Shown: positions 1 through 8,568, counted from the first letter of the stretch. The stretch is DNA of 64,000 bases from Agromyces sp. SYSU T00194 (GCF_040496035.1 NZ_JBEPJZ010000001.1:1674001-1738000); one strand, 5' to 3'. Program-made: numbers and translations. The notes: generated from the sequence alone by a model not told the origin.

Positions 1-81
1 ACGCGCCGGCGCCCGGACATTCTGCCCGGGCGCCGTCTAAGCTGGTTCATCAATACTTACAGAGCCGGAGCGTGGTTCAGG

Positions 82-1746
82 ATGCCAGAACGTCGGGAAG
101 ATCCGAGGTCCCGCACAGAACGTCCGGGCCCGGCGGCGGTCGGTCACGGGGTGCTGCCGACCGTCGGCGAGCTGCTCGCGCTGCCCGCCCTCGTGGAGGG
201 CATGCCGGAGGTGCTCGTCGGCGAGCAGGCGCTCGAGGCGCCCGTGCGCTGGGTGCACGTGTCCGACTCGGCCGGCGTCGCCCGGCTGCTGGAGGGCGGC
301 GAGCTGCTGCTGTCGACCGGTTCGGGCTGGCCCGAGGAGCCGATCGAGCTGTCGACGTTCATCGCGGGGCTGGTCGAGGCCGGGCTCTCGGGCCTCGTGC
401 TCGAGCTCGGCAGCCACTTCCACTACGTGCCGGCGGTCGTCGTGCAGGCGGCCGCCACCCACGGGCTCGCGCTCGTCGCGCTGCACCGCGAGGTGAAGTT
501 CGTCGCGGTCACGCAGGCGGTGCACAGCCGCATCATCTCGGAGCAGACCAGCGCGCTGCGCGCGCTCGACGAGCTGCACGAGCTGTTCACGTCGCTGAGC
601 CTGCGCGGCTCGCCCGCCGACTACATCGTGCGCCAGCTCGGGCACGCGCTGCGCTCGACCGTGGTGCTGGAGAACCTCGCGCACGAGGTCGTCGCGCTCG
701 AGCTCGGCGGCGAGTCGGAGGAGGACGTGCTCACCCGGTGGGAGCCGCGGTCGCGGCTCGCGCACCGCGCGACCGAGCAGCGCTCGGCGCTCGGGCAGGC
801 GGCGCGCTCGCCGGAGGACTGGCTCATCGTGCCGGTCGAGGCGCGCGGCATCCGCTGGGGCTCGCTCGTGGCGCTGCCGGGGCCGCCGCATCCCGCGGGG
901 CGTGCGAACGTGCTCGAGCAGGGGGCGATCGCGCTCGCGTTCGGGCGGCTCGGCGACGCGGCCCGCGACACCGACGAATGGACCCGGCTCGGCCAGCAGC
1001 GCCTCGTCGACGAACTGCTGGAGGGGCGGTTCGGCGGGCAGGGCGCCGCGTCGGCGCGGGTCGATGCCGCGGGGCTCCCCGTCGAGGGGCGCACGCTGGT
1101 GGGGCTCGCCGTGACGGGGGCCGGCCGGGCGGCGCCCGCGGTCGTGGCGGCCGCCCGCGAGCAGGGCGCGGCGGCGATCGGCGCCGTGCGCGGTGACACG
1201 ACGATCGCGATGCTCTCGCTCCCCGGTGCGACCCGGTTCGACGACCAGGTGGCGGGCCGGTTCGCCCGTGACCTGGCCCGCCTCGCGGGCGCCGAGCCCG
1301 AGCGCGTGGTCGTGCACGTCGGCGGCGCGGCGCACGACCTGCCGTCGCTGCTCACGGCCGTGCAGGAGGCGATCGAGCTCTCCCGCTCGCGCCCGACCCG
1401 CCAGCGCGGCCCGCTCGTCAAGCGCGTCGACGACCGACCGCTCGCGCGCCTCGTGACGGCGCTGCGCGACGACCATCGGCTGCAGGAGCACTCCGAGCGC
1501 ATGCTCGCGCCGCTCATCGAGTACGACCTGCAGCGCGGCGGCGACCTGCTGGCGGTGCTCGGCGCGGCGCTGGCGCATCCGGGCAACCGCACCGCCGCGG
1601 CATCCGCCTCGCACCTGTCGCGCTCGGTGTTCTACCAGCGCATCGCGCTGATCTCCGACCTGCTGGGCGCCGACCTCGACGACGGCGAGACGCTGACGGC
1701 GCTGCACCTCGCCCTGCTCGCGCGGCAGGCCGGCACGGGTCGCTGA
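82..1746 (+). CDS. PucR-family transcriptional regulator
   Basis: This 554-residue protein has the layout of PucR-type activators. A PUCR N-terminal domain spans about residues 27-145 (it opens with LPTVGELLAL and contains the conserved GELLLSTG stretch). A less conserved GGDEF-like middle follows, and a C-terminal helix-turn-helix lies at about residues 485-545 (SHLSRSVFYQRI). Family members usually switch on nearby purine, amino-acid or polyamine catabolic genes in response to a metabolite. The ATG at 82 gives an N-terminus just ahead of the PUCR domain. The likely targets would lie upstream of the window start or among the amine and polyamine genes further right; the sequence does not settle this. 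No ligand can be named. Confidence 0.88.
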   Translation: MPERREDPRSRTERPGPAAVGHGVLPTVGELLALPALVEGMPEVLVGEQALEAPVRWVHVSDSAGVARLLEGGELLLSTGSGWPEEPIELSTFIAGLVEAGLSGLVLELGSHFHYVPAVVVQAAATHGLALVALHREVKFVAVTQAVHSRIISEQTSALRALDELHELFTSLSLRGSPADYIVRQLGHALRSTVVLENLAHEVVALELGGESEEDVLTRWEPRSRLAHRATEQRSALGQAARSPEDWLIVPVEARGIRWGSLVALPGPPHPAGRANVLEQGAIALAFGRLGDAARDTDEWTRLGQQRLVDELLEGRFGGQGAASARVDAAGLPVEGRTLVGLAVTGAGRAAPAVVAAAREQGAAAIGAVRGDTTIAMLSLPGATRFDDQVAGRFARDLARLAGAEPERVVVHVGGAAHDLPSLLTAVQEAIELSRSRPTRQRGPLVKRVDDRPLARLVTALRDDHRLQEHSERMLAPLIEYDLQRGGDLLAVLGAALAHPGNRTAAASASHLSRSVFYQRIALISDLLGADLDDGETLTALHLALLARQAGTGR

Positions 1747-1770
1747 GCGCCGCGCCCGCCGTTCCGGTTA

Positions 1771-1805
1771 CTTGCTATTGACAAGCGTGCTTGCGAAGAG
1801 CAAGC
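1771..1805. promoter_or_regulatory. Candidate HxlR operator: overlapping CTTG/CAAG dyads
   Basis: Two dyads lie between the PucR gene and the VOC gene. CTTGC at 1771-1775 faces CAAGC at 1782-1786, and GCTTGC at 1789-1794 faces GCAAGC at 1800-1805. They end 59 bases before the VOC start codon, the expected place for the HxlR-type regulator encoded just downstream to control the pair. Assignment to that regulator is inference. Confidence 0.4.
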
Positions 1806-1864
1806 CGTGCGTGTCGGCGATCCGGCCGACCGGTCCACGGGACCGATCCACTCAGGGGGACCCC

Positions 1865-2311
1865 ATGACGCACATCTTCGTGAACCTCGCGACCGCCGAC
1901 CTCGACGGCGCGAAGGAGTTCTACACCGCGCTCGGCTTCGAGCTGAACCCGCTCTTCACCGACGAGAACGCCGCGTGCGTGGTCGTCGACGAGAACATCT
2001 ACTTCATGGTGCTGACCCGGGAGTTCTTCCAGGGCTTCACCGACAAGCAGGTCACCGAGCCGACCACGCACGCGCAGGTGCTCACCGCGCTCAGCCGGGA
2101 GTCGCGGGAGGAGGTCGACGCGATCATCGAGCGCGGCCTCGCCGCGGGCGGCACGGAGCCGCGCCCGGCCGTCGACCTCGGCTTCATGTACTCGCGCGAC
2201 CTCGAGGACCGCGACGGCAACATCCTCGAGTTCCTCTACATGCTCCCCGAGGCGGTCGAGATCGGCCCGCTCGCCTACGCGGCCGAGCACGGCGTGCAGG
2301 AACCGGCCTGA
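1865..2311 (+). CDS. VOC (glyoxalase/bleomycin-resistance fold) protein
   Basis: A single VOC-fold protein of 148 residues. The first beta strand carries His3 (MTHIFVNLATADLDGAKEFY) and the last carries the conserved Glu of a GNILEFLYM motif, the two usual metal-ligand positions. Such proteins act as lyases, dioxygenases or binding proteins for electrophilic small molecules; the substrate cannot be read from sequence. The ATG at 1865 is chosen because the family fold begins there and a GGGGGA ribosome-binding site lies immediately upstream; in-frame starts further upstream add only unrelated sequence that runs through the candidate operator. It is followed after 26 bases by an HxlR regulator, so the two probably form one operon. 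Confidence 0.8.
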   Translation: MTHIFVNLATADLDGAKEFYTALGFELNPLFTDENAACVVVDENIYFMVLTREFFQGFTDKQVTEPTTHAQVLTALSRESREEVDAIIERGLAAGGTEPRPAVDLGFMYSRDLEDRDGNILEFLYMLPEAVEIGPLAYAAEHGVQEPA

Positions 2312-2337
2312 TCGGGCGGGGCTGAGGGGGGCGCCGC

Positions 2338-3045
2338 ATGGCGGTGCGCACGGCTCGCGGATTCGGGCAGTACGACGGCGTCGCCCGCGCGCTCGAGCGC
2401 GTCGGCGAACGCTGGGCGCTGCTCGTCGTGCGCGACCTGCTCGCCGGCCCGCGCCGGTACACCGACCTGAAGGCCGGGCTGCCGCGCATCCCGACGAACA
2501 TCCTGAGCGACCGGCTGAAGGAGCTGCAGGAGGCCGGCGTCGTGCGCCGGGTGCCGATCGCGCGGTGCGGGCTCGTCTACGAGCTGACGGATGCCGGCCG
2601 CGACCTCGCCCCGGTCGTCGCGGCGCTCGAGCGCTGGGGATGGTCGCAGCTCGGCGACCCCGGTGACGATGAGACCGTGACGCGCGACGCCCTGGCGGCG
2701 GCCCTGCGGGCGGCATTCCGGGCGGATGCCTCGGAACCGGCGCCCGCGCGCACCGTGCTGCGCGTCGGCGAGGTCGCCGTCGCCGTCACGACCGCGGGGG
2801 ACGGGCTCGACGTCGTGCCGATCGGCGACGACGCGCTGCCGCAGCCCCTCCGACCGGACGCGCCGGACGTCGAGACCACGCTGGAGCTCGACCTCGACCC
2901 GTCGGGCCTGCGGGCGCTGCTGGCGGGGGAGGCGGATGCCCCGGGCATCCGTGTCAGCTCGGGCGGCCCCGGCGCGTTGGCGGCGTTCCGCGCGCGGTTC
3001 CGGATGCGTGTGCCGGCAGCGGACGACGAGACCGTGTCGATCTGA
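2338..3045 (+). CDS. HxlR-type winged-helix regulator with SCP2-like C-terminus
   Basis: A 235-residue regulator. Residues about 8-95 form the HxlR winged helix (GERWALLVVRDLLAGPRRYTD, then LPRIPTNILSDRLKEL and VYELTDAGRDL). The remaining 130 residues resemble an SCP2 sterol-carrier-like domain (LDPSGLRALLAGEADAPG), a combination seen in some actinobacterial HxlR proteins and probably used for ligand sensing. A GAGGGGGG ribosome-binding site precedes the ATG. It directly follows the VOC gene and likely autoregulates that pair, perhaps through the CTTG/CAAG dyads near 1771-1805. The ligand is unknown. Confidence 0.82.
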   Translation: MAVRTARGFGQYDGVARALERVGERWALLVVRDLLAGPRRYTDLKAGLPRIPTNILSDRLKELQEAGVVRRVPIARCGLVYELTDAGRDLAPVVAALERWGWSQLGDPGDDETVTRDALAAALRAAFRADASEPAPARTVLRVGEVAVAVTTAGDGLDVVPIGDDALPQPLRPDAPDVETTLELDLDPSGLRALLAGEADAPGIRVSSGGPGALAAFRARFRMRVPAADDETVSI

Positions 3046-3103
3046 GACGAACCTGGCGGGAGGTACATCTACAGAGTGAAGAGGCTGTGAAGGGACCACA
3101 CCG

Positions 3104-3655
3104 GTGAGCGATCGAGATCTCATGCAGAGGCTGCAAGGTGGCGATGCGTCGGCGCTGGCTGACCTGTTCGACCGGCATAGTCGGCCCGTCTACGCGCGAT
3201 CGTTCGTTGAGCTCGGGTCTCGCCCGGACGCCGAGGAGATCACGCAGGATGCGTTCATGCTGCTCTGGAAGAAGCGCAAGCGCATCGAAGTCGTCGGTGA
3301 GTCGGTCCTGCCGTGGCTTCTCGTTACGGTCGGGTATCTCTCGGCGAACATGCGCAGGCATCGACAGCGCCGCATGACGGAAGTTCTCGAGGAGCCACAT
3401 CCAGCGAGCCAGGTCCTCGATCCCGCGCTGATTGTGGCGCGTGGCGAGCTCCAACAGGTAGTTGAGCGCGCCTTGGAGCGGCTCGCGCCGCCGGACCGAA
3501 GGATCTTCCAGCTCTGCGTTGTGGAAGGGATGAGCTACAAGGAGGCCGCTCGCCACCTCAACACGTCGCACGCAGTTGTTCGCAATCGCTTGAGTCGGAG
3601 TCGACGATCCGTTCGGGCCGACCTCAACGCGTACTTGATGGAGGACGAACGATGA
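3104..3655 (+). CDS. ECF-type RNA polymerase sigma factor
   Basis: A 183-residue sigma-70 family factor with only regions 2 and 4. Region 2 is at about residues 12-78 (ADLFDRHSRPVYARSF, then DAEEITQDAFMLLWKKR) and region 4 at about residues 118-170 (LAPPDRRIFQLCVVEGMSYKEAARHL). Such factors redirect RNA polymerase to a small regulon when an anti-sigma partner is released. The GTG start at 3104 has a GAAGGGA ribosome-binding site. The stop overlaps the next gene by four bases (ATGA), so the downstream membrane protein is the natural candidate partner. Codon choice here is less GC-biased than in the flanking genes, which hints at recent acquisition. Confidence 0.88.
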   Translation: MSDRDLMQRLQGGDASALADLFDRHSRPVYARSFVELGSRPDAEEITQDAFMLLWKKRKRIEVVGESVLPWLLVTVGYLSANMRRHRQRRMTEVLEEPHPASQVLDPALIVARGELQQVVERALERLAPPDRRIFQLCVVEGMSYKEAARHLNTSHAVVRNRLSRSRRSVRADLNAYLMEDER

Positions 3656-4137
3656 CGAAGTACTTGCCGACGGACCAGGAGTTCGCAGCCATGCGCGAGT
3701 CCGTGGTGAACGGTGTCTCGGCTTGGGAGCGAACACGCACACGCCATCGGAAGGTGGGAGTGGTCTGCGCCGTTTCGATAGCGGCGGTCGCCACGGCTGG
3801 CGCAGCCTGGGCCGCGCTCGCCAGCCCGCAACTCCGCGATGACGCGGTGTATTGCTACTCGGAAGCCAACCAGTCATCCGTGTTCGCCACGGTTGTCAAC
3901 CCGGAGGCCGAGTCGCCCGACGGCCCAGAGGAACTGGATGCATCCGCAATCGAGCTCTGCGAAGCCGCGTGGCGCGCTGGAGTGGTTGGTCAGCCCGCGC
4001 AATCATCCGAAGGTGTGCAGTTCCCGGTGCCGGAACTTCAGGCCTGTGTACGACTCGACGGAGTCACCGCAGTCTTCCCGTCCGATGATCGCCCGGAAGA
4101 AGAGTTCTGCCGCGAACTTGGCCTAAGGGCACCGTGA
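3652..4137 (+). CDS. Single-pass membrane protein coupled to the ECF sigma factor (possible anti-sigma)
   Basis: I do not recognise the family of this 161-residue protein. It has a charged cytoplasmic N-terminus (residues 1-35, ending TRTRHRK), one membrane segment at about residues 36-59 (VGVVCAVSIAAVATAGAAWAAL) and an acidic extracytoplasmic domain with four cysteines that could form disulfides. The four-base overlap with the sigma-factor gene and its topology fit an anti-sigma or signal-receiving partner. The usual zinc-binding anti-sigma motif (HxxxCxxC) is absent, so the role stays inferential. Codon use is as relaxed as that of its neighbour. Confidence 0.65.
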   Translation: MTKYLPTDQEFAAMRESVVNGVSAWERTRTRHRKVGVVCAVSIAAVATAGAAWAALASPQLRDDAVYCYSEANQSSVFATVVNPEAESPDGPEELDASAIELCEAAWRAGVVGQPAQSSEGVQFPVPELQACVRLDGVTAVFPSDDRPEEEFCRELGLRAP

Positions 4138-4165
4138 GGGTGAGCGACTTGCGCCGCTCACCCTC
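4136..4165. terminator. Bidirectional hairpin between convergent genes
   Basis: A perfect 11-bp stem (GAGGGTGAGCG at 4136-4146, CGCTCACCCTC at 4155-4165) with an 8-base loop begins at the stop codon of the membrane protein gene and ends 16 bases before the convergent crystallin gene. No T-tract follows, as is common for GC-rich actinobacterial terminators. Confidence 0.7.
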
Positions 4166-4181
4166 GATGATTCGGTCGTGC

Positions 4182-4757
4182 CTACGGGGCGAGACGCCAG
4201 GAACTCGCCTCGTCGTTCATCACCCCTAGGAAGTAGTTGCCTGGTGTGTAGCCGAACTGAGAGCCTACGTAGTTCTCGTTCTCGAACACGGCGGTGCGAC
4301 AACCCTGATACCCGCGCATCGAGGATGCCCGGTCGTTCCAGCCAACGCTCGATAGCGATGTGTACCCGTACGCCCATCCGGTGGTACAACCCTCGGGAAT
4401 CCCAGTGAACACGAGGGTACCGCCGCCGTAGTTGATGTCGTCGTACAGGACTCCCACCACTGTTGCCAGCATGGCGGTCGATCCGCGTGACACCGCGGGC
4501 TGCTCAAACTCTCGATCACCGATGATGGTGCCCGTGGGTGCCGAGAGCTCTACGCCTGCCTCGTCGCGGACTGCTGCCACCAGGTCCTCGCCTTCGCCCA
4601 CGCAGAGGCTCTCGTCCGTGGCGAAGTCAATCCAGCACGACCAGTTGTCTTCGGCAGTTCCGGAATCATCGGCGGCGTGCGCTGGCGCCTGTCCCGCGAG
4701 AGCAAGCGCTCCTGCGGCTAGTGCCGTCATCAGCACCCGTGTCCGCTTACGCACCAT
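4182..4757 (-). CDS. Secreted beta/gamma-crystallin-like protein with two calcium-binding motifs
   Basis: A 191-residue secreted protein. Residues 1-28 are a Sec signal peptide ending AHA. After an 70-residue unknown segment come two Greek-key motifs, beginning about residue 104 (LYDDINYGGGTLVF) and about residue 157 (VFENENYVGSQFGY). Each carries the classical beta/gamma-crystallin calcium signature [ND][ND]xx[ST]S: NDRASS at 141-146 and NDEASS at 181-186. Family members are calcium-binding extracellular proteins; some are annotated as peptidase inhibitors of family I36. The ATG at 4757 is preferred over one 23 codons upstream because it starts the signal peptide and has a GAGAGGA ribosome-binding site. 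Four cysteines suggest disulfides. Confidence 0.8.
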   Translation of the reverse strand: MVRKRTRVLMTALAAGALALAGQAPAHAADDSGTAEDNWSCWIDFATDESLCVGEGEDLVAAVRDEAGVELSAPTGTIIGDREFEQPAVSRGSTAMLATVVGVLYDDINYGGGTLVFTGIPEGCTTGWAYGYTSLSSVGWNDRASSMRGYQGCRTAVFENENYVGSQFGYTPGNYFLGVMNDEASSWRLAP

Positions 4758-4927
4758 GTTGGAATCCTCTCTTCTGTCGTTCCGAGCGGACGAGCGAGTC
4801 CGCGTGCCGATACAATCGCTGAGCACTCACCTAACGCAAGAGATGAGCCAAGGTTGAGACGGAACGCTAGGGAGCGACATAGAGGAGAGGGTGCTGTCAC
4901 GCACTACGGTCGACGCGGGAGAACGCC

Positions 4928-5479
4928 CTAGACCGGCCCGAGCGCCCGATGCGGGGCATCCGGCAGCTCGATCTCGATGGCGTCGCCCGCGCGCACCACG
5001 CCGCCGGCGGCGACGACGCCCATCACGCCCGAGAGTCGGTGCACGGTGCCGTCGTCGTCGACCTCGATGAGGCGCTTCATGAGGCCGTCCTGCACGCCGT
5101 TGATCTGGTTGCACGGGGTGCGCAGGCCGGTGAGCTCGACCACCGCATCGGAACCGAGCCGGATGCGGGTGCCCTCGGGCAGCCCGAGCAGGTCGACGCC
5201 GCGCGTGGTGACGTTCTCGCCGAGCGTGCCCGGGTCGACCGCGAAGCCGTCGGCCGCGACCTGGTCGAACAGCTCGGCGTGCATGAGGTGCACCTGGCGG
5301 AGGTTCGGGCGGGCGGCGTCCTTGCGCACGTCGTGCAGGTGCCGCACGGTCGCGCCCGCGTGCGCGTCGCCCTCGACGCCGTGGTTCTCGACGAGGGTGA
5401 TCTCGTCGCGCACGGGCTTGGAGAAGTGGTGCCCGGAGTCACGGGCGACGGCGACGACGGTGGGCGCGGCTTCGGTCAT
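4928..5479 (-). CDS. MOSC domain protein
   Basis: A 183-residue stand-alone MOSC domain protein. The family's conserved cysteine is present in LRTPCNQI, following the GVHAGATVRHL-like region and the TLGENVTTRGVDL motif. MOSC domains act as sulfur carriers linked to molybdenum cofactor chemistry or to detoxifying reductions; the partner is not evident here. The start ATG lies five bases after the stop of the P1 peptidase gene on the same strand, so it is the last gene of the block that runs leftward from the FAD oxidoreductase. Confidence 0.82.
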   Translation of the reverse strand: MTEAAPTVVAVARDSGHHFSKPVRDEITLVENHGVEGDAHAGATVRHLHDVRKDAARPNLRQVHLMHAELFDQVAADGFAVDPGTLGENVTTRGVDLLGLPEGTRIRLGSDAVVELTGLRTPCNQINGVQDGLMKRLIEVDDDGTVHRLSGVMGVVAAGGVVRAGDAIEIELPDAPHRALGPV

Positions 5480-5483
5480 GGAG

Positions 5484-6641
5484 TCAGTCTGCCCGAAACG
5501 CCCGGCGCACCTCGTCGTGCGGCAGCGCGGGGCTCACATGCCCGTCGCGGCCGACCAGGTCGCGCGCGGCGACGAGCACGTTCGCGACGGCCTCCTCGGA
5601 CGCCTGCACCACCGCCTCGTACAGCGGGTCGATGTGGCCCCACGGCACGAAGCGCGCGGTCTCGTAGTCGCCGGGCGCGGGGTCGGCGGTCGGCATCGAC
5701 GACGTGAACGCGCCCGCGTTGGCCGTCGAGCAGGCGAGGAAGATGTCGCCCGAGAAGTGGCTGCCGCTCGTGCCGGTGCGGGCGAGGCCGAGCGGCACCC
5801 GGCGCGCGAGCGCCGCGCACTGACCGGGCAGCAGCGGGGCATCCGTCACCACCACTCCGATCACGCTGCCCGCCCCGGCACGTGCCCGGGCGCGCTCGCC
5901 GTCGCGCACGAACCACTCGACCTCCTCGTACGGGTTCGGCGCCGCCGACTCCCGCCCGAGCGGCCGGCCGACGAGGCGCAGTTCGGCGCGCGTGCCGAAG
6001 TTCGCCTGCAGGAACACGCCGACCGTGTAGCGGTCGCCGCCGTGGTCGACCACGCGCGACGCGGTGCCCGAGCCGCCCTTGAAGCCGTAGCAGTTCATGC
6101 CCGTGCCGCCGCCGACGTTGCCCTCGGCGATCGGGCCCGACGCGGCCGCGTCGATCGCGGCGATCGCGTGCTCGGGGCGCACGTGGCCCGCGTTGATCTG
6201 GTTCAGGTAGCCGTCCCAGGTCTCGCCGACGACGGGCAGCATCCACTCGGCGCTGAGCTCTGGGTGGGTGCGGTCGACCCAGGCGTCGACGCCCGAGTGC
6301 ACGGCGCCGACGGCGTGGCTGTTCGTGAGCGCGATCGGCAGCGCGAGCGTGCCCGACTCCTCGATCCAGCTGCGTCCGGTGAGCTCGCCGTTGCCGTTCA
6401 TGGAGTGCACGCCGGCCGCGCAGGGCAGCCCCGCGTCGTCGCGCCCGCGCGGCAGGATCGCGGTCACCCCGGTGCGGGCGACGGACGCCTCGTGCGGCTC
6501 GCCCGCGATCAGCGTCTCGTAGCCCACGAGCACACCCGGCACGTCGGTGATCGCGTTCCACGGGCCGGGGACGCCGTCGAACGGCACGCCCAGGTCGCGG
6601 GCGCGCGGCTGCGAGCCGGCCGCTCCCGCCGCGCCGGTCAT
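5484..6641 (-). CDS. P1 family (S58, DmpA/BapA-type) peptidase
   Basis: A 385-residue protein matching the DmpA family of N-terminal-nucleophile aminopeptidases, which also includes beta-aminopeptidases. The conserved core GNVGGGTGMNCYGFKGGSGT lies at about residues 174-193. The self-cleavage site that creates the active beta subunit is predicted at Gly258-Ser259, in GAGSVIGVVVTDAPL, with Ser259 as nucleophile; this matches the Ser250 position of DmpA. A second conserved region, FSGDIFLACSTAN, follows. No signal peptide is seen. The ATG at 6641 overlaps the stop of the cupin gene (ATGA), which supports both the start and membership of the same operon. The substrate may be a D-amino acid or beta-amino acid amide or peptide; this is not determined. 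Confidence 0.85.
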   Translation of the reverse strand: MTGAAGAAGSQPRARDLGVPFDGVPGPWNAITDVPGVLVGYETLIAGEPHEASVARTGVTAILPRGRDDAGLPCAAGVHSMNGNGELTGRSWIEESGTLALPIALTNSHAVGAVHSGVDAWVDRTHPELSAEWMLPVVGETWDGYLNQINAGHVRPEHAIAAIDAAASGPIAEGNVGGGTGMNCYGFKGGSGTASRVVDHGGDRYTVGVFLQANFGTRAELRLVGRPLGRESAAPNPYEEVEWFVRDGERARARAGAGSVIGVVVTDAPLLPGQCAALARRVPLGLARTGTSGSHFSGDIFLACSTANAGAFTSSMPTADPAPGDYETARFVPWGHIDPLYEAVVQASEEAVANVLVAARDLVGRDGHVSPALPHDEVRRAFRAD

Positions 6642-7006
6642 GCCAGGTAGACCTTGCGCAGCGGCTCGCGCACGGTCCACACGGTCTCCATGCCCGCGAC
6701 GAGCCGCACGACCGACCCGGCCTGCAGCTCGATCGAGTCGAGCCCGTTGTCGTCGTGCCCGGGGCCGCCCGTGAACTCGACGGTCGCGTCGCCCGCGAGC
6801 ACGACGAAGACCTCGTCGGCCTCGACGTCGCTCATCGCGCCGACCGACATCTCCCACACGCCGATCGTCGCCGCGCCGGAGTCGTCGAGCACGAGGTGCC
6901 CGGTCGTCGGCGCGCCCGCGACGACCTGCTCGGCCGGCACCGGCTCGTGGTCGAGGGCGACGGATGCGGCGAAGACGACGAGTCCGGGATCCAGTCGCGC
7001 GGTCAC
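6638..7006 (-). CDS. Small cupin protein (cupin_3/EutQ-like)
   Basis: A 122-residue single-domain cupin. The core runs about residues 50-118, with GVWEMSVGAMSDVEADEVFVVL, the glycine turn VEFTGGPG, and the C-terminal strand ETVWTVREPLRKVY typical of the cupin_3 group. Members bind small metabolites or act as simple isomerases next to amine or amino-acid catabolic enzymes. The GTG start at 7006 overlaps the stop of the FAD oxidoreductase gene (GTGA), and its own stop overlaps the P1 peptidase start. Translational coupling on both sides suggests stoichiometric expression within one pathway. Confidence 0.8.
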   Translation of the reverse strand: MTARLDPGLVVFAASVALDHEPVPAEQVVAGAPTTGHLVLDDSGAATIGVWEMSVGAMSDVEADEVFVVLAGDATVEFTGGPGHDDNGLDSIELQAGSVVRLVAGMETVWTVREPLRKVYLA

Positions 7007-8439
7007 GAGTCGAACCCCAGGCCGAGGGCGTCGAGGGTCTTCAGCAGCACGTTGCGCTTCCCGTCGTTGTGGTCGGCGCGGTCGAGCGACCAGCGCGTGG
7101 CGTTGATGCCGATGGCCGCCGCGGGCTCGGGCGGGAACGGCAGCGGGCGCTCGCGCACCATGCGCAGCTCGGTGCGCTCGGTCTGCACGCCGGCGAGCCG
7201 GTCGAGCATGACCTCGGCGCCGAAGCGGGTGGAGGCGACGCCGAGGCCCGTGAACCCGGCGGCGTAGGCGACCCGCCCCTGCCGTGCGGTGCCGAAGAAC
7301 GCGCAGAACCGGGTCGACGTGTCGATCGCGCCGGCCCACCGGTGCGAGAAGCGCAGGCCCGCGAGCTGCGGGAACGTCGTGAAGAAGTGGCTCGCGAGCC
7401 GCTCGTACGTCTCGGGGCGCTGCTCGTATCCCGAGCGCACGCGCCTTCCGTAGTGGTAGATCGCGTCGTAGCCGCCGAACAGGATGCGGTTGTCGCGGCT
7501 CAGCCGGTAGTAGTGGAACTGGTTGGCCATGTCGCCGAGGCCCTGCCGGTTCGCCCAGCCGATCGCGGCGAGCTGGTCGTCGGTCAGCGGCTCGGTCATG
7601 AGCGCGTAGTCGTACACGGGCACGGTCATGAGCCGGTTGCGCTTCAGCAGGCTCGGGAACACGTTGGTCGCGAGCGCGACCTGCCGGGCCGTGACGCGCC
7701 CCCGCTCGGTGCGCAGGGTCACGGATGCCGCGTCGCTGTCGAGTCCCGACACCGGAGCGTCCTCGAAGATCTCCACGCCGAGGTCGGCGGCGACGCGGGC
7801 GAGCTCTGCGGCCAGCTTCGCCGGGTGCAGGGTCGCGGAGGTGCGACGGTGCCAGACGCCGGCGAGGTAGGTGGGGGAGTCGACCTCGGCGCGCACCGCG
7901 TCGGCGTCGAGGTAGGTGACGTCGTCGATGCCGTGCTCGGCCGCATCCTCCATCGACTCGCGCAGCCACTCGACCTGGTGCGGCTCGACGGCGAGGTCGA
8001 GCGAGCCGTTGCGCTCGAAGTCGAAGTCCATGCCGAGCTCGGCGCCCGACGCCTCGATCGCATCGAGGTTCGCCAGGCCCAGGCGGTCGAGCTCGTCGAG
8101 CTCCTCCGGCCAGCGTGAGAGGCCGTTCTCGCGACCGTGGGTGAGGCTCGCCTCGCAGAAGCCGCCGTTGCGGCCGGACGCCGCCCAGCCGATGCGCTTG
8201 GCCTCCACCAGCACGACCCTGCGGCCGGGGTCGCGGCGCTTGGCCTCGACGGCGGTCCAGAGGCCGGTGTAGCCGCCCCCGACGATCGCGAGGTCGGCGT
8301 CGACGGTGCCGACGAGCGCCGGGTAGCGCACCTGCGGCGCGATGTCGTCGATCCAGAAGGTGCGATGCGCGGTGGTCTCCAGGCTGTGCGCCACGACGGA
8401 TGCCTCGGCCGGCCGTCGCTCGAATACGGTCGTTCCCAC
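7003..8439 (-). CDS. FAD-dependent amine oxidase-like oxidoreductase (DAO family, PuuB-like)
   Basis: A 478-residue DAO-superfamily flavoenzyme. The FAD-binding Rossmann motif is near residues 44-75 (DLAIVGGGYTGLWTA followed by an acidic strand end), a second FAD contact region is GRNGGFCEA, and the C-terminal motif AYAAGFTGLGVA closes the flavin site. The overall pattern resembles gamma-glutamylputrescine oxidase and other amino-acid or amine oxidases, which give an aldehyde, ammonia and hydrogen peroxide. It leads a coupled block with a cupin and a P1 peptidase, and a polyamine-type importer lies about 6 kb downstream. An amine or gamma-glutamyl-amine substrate is plausible but not proven. 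Confidence 0.8.
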   Translation of the reverse strand: MGTTVFERRPAEASVVAHSLETTAHRTFWIDDIAPQVRYPALVGTVDADLAIVGGGYTGLWTAVEAKRRDPGRRVVLVEAKRIGWAASGRNGGFCEASLTHGRENGLSRWPEELDELDRLGLANLDAIEASGAELGMDFDFERNGSLDLAVEPHQVEWLRESMEDAAEHGIDDVTYLDADAVRAEVDSPTYLAGVWHRRTSATLHPAKLAAELARVAADLGVEIFEDAPVSGLDSDAASVTLRTERGRVTARQVALATNVFPSLLKRNRLMTVPVYDYALMTEPLTDDQLAAIGWANRQGLGDMANQFHYYRLSRDNRILFGGYDAIYHYGRRVRSGYEQRPETYERLASHFFTTFPQLAGLRFSHRWAGAIDTSTRFCAFFGTARQGRVAYAAGFTGLGVASTRFGAEVMLDRLAGVQTERTELRMVRERPLPFPPEPAAAIGINATRWSLDRADHNDGKRNVLLKTLDALGLGFDS

Positions 8440-8568
8440 GGGGTTCGCCTCCAGCGGATGTCTCGGGGTGACTCCATCCTCCCCCGGGTCGGCCCGCTCG
8501 CGCGCGTCGCGAGTGTCGGGACCTCCGCCGGGGTCCGCACAGGCCGTCCGGACGGTGCAGCGCTGCGC

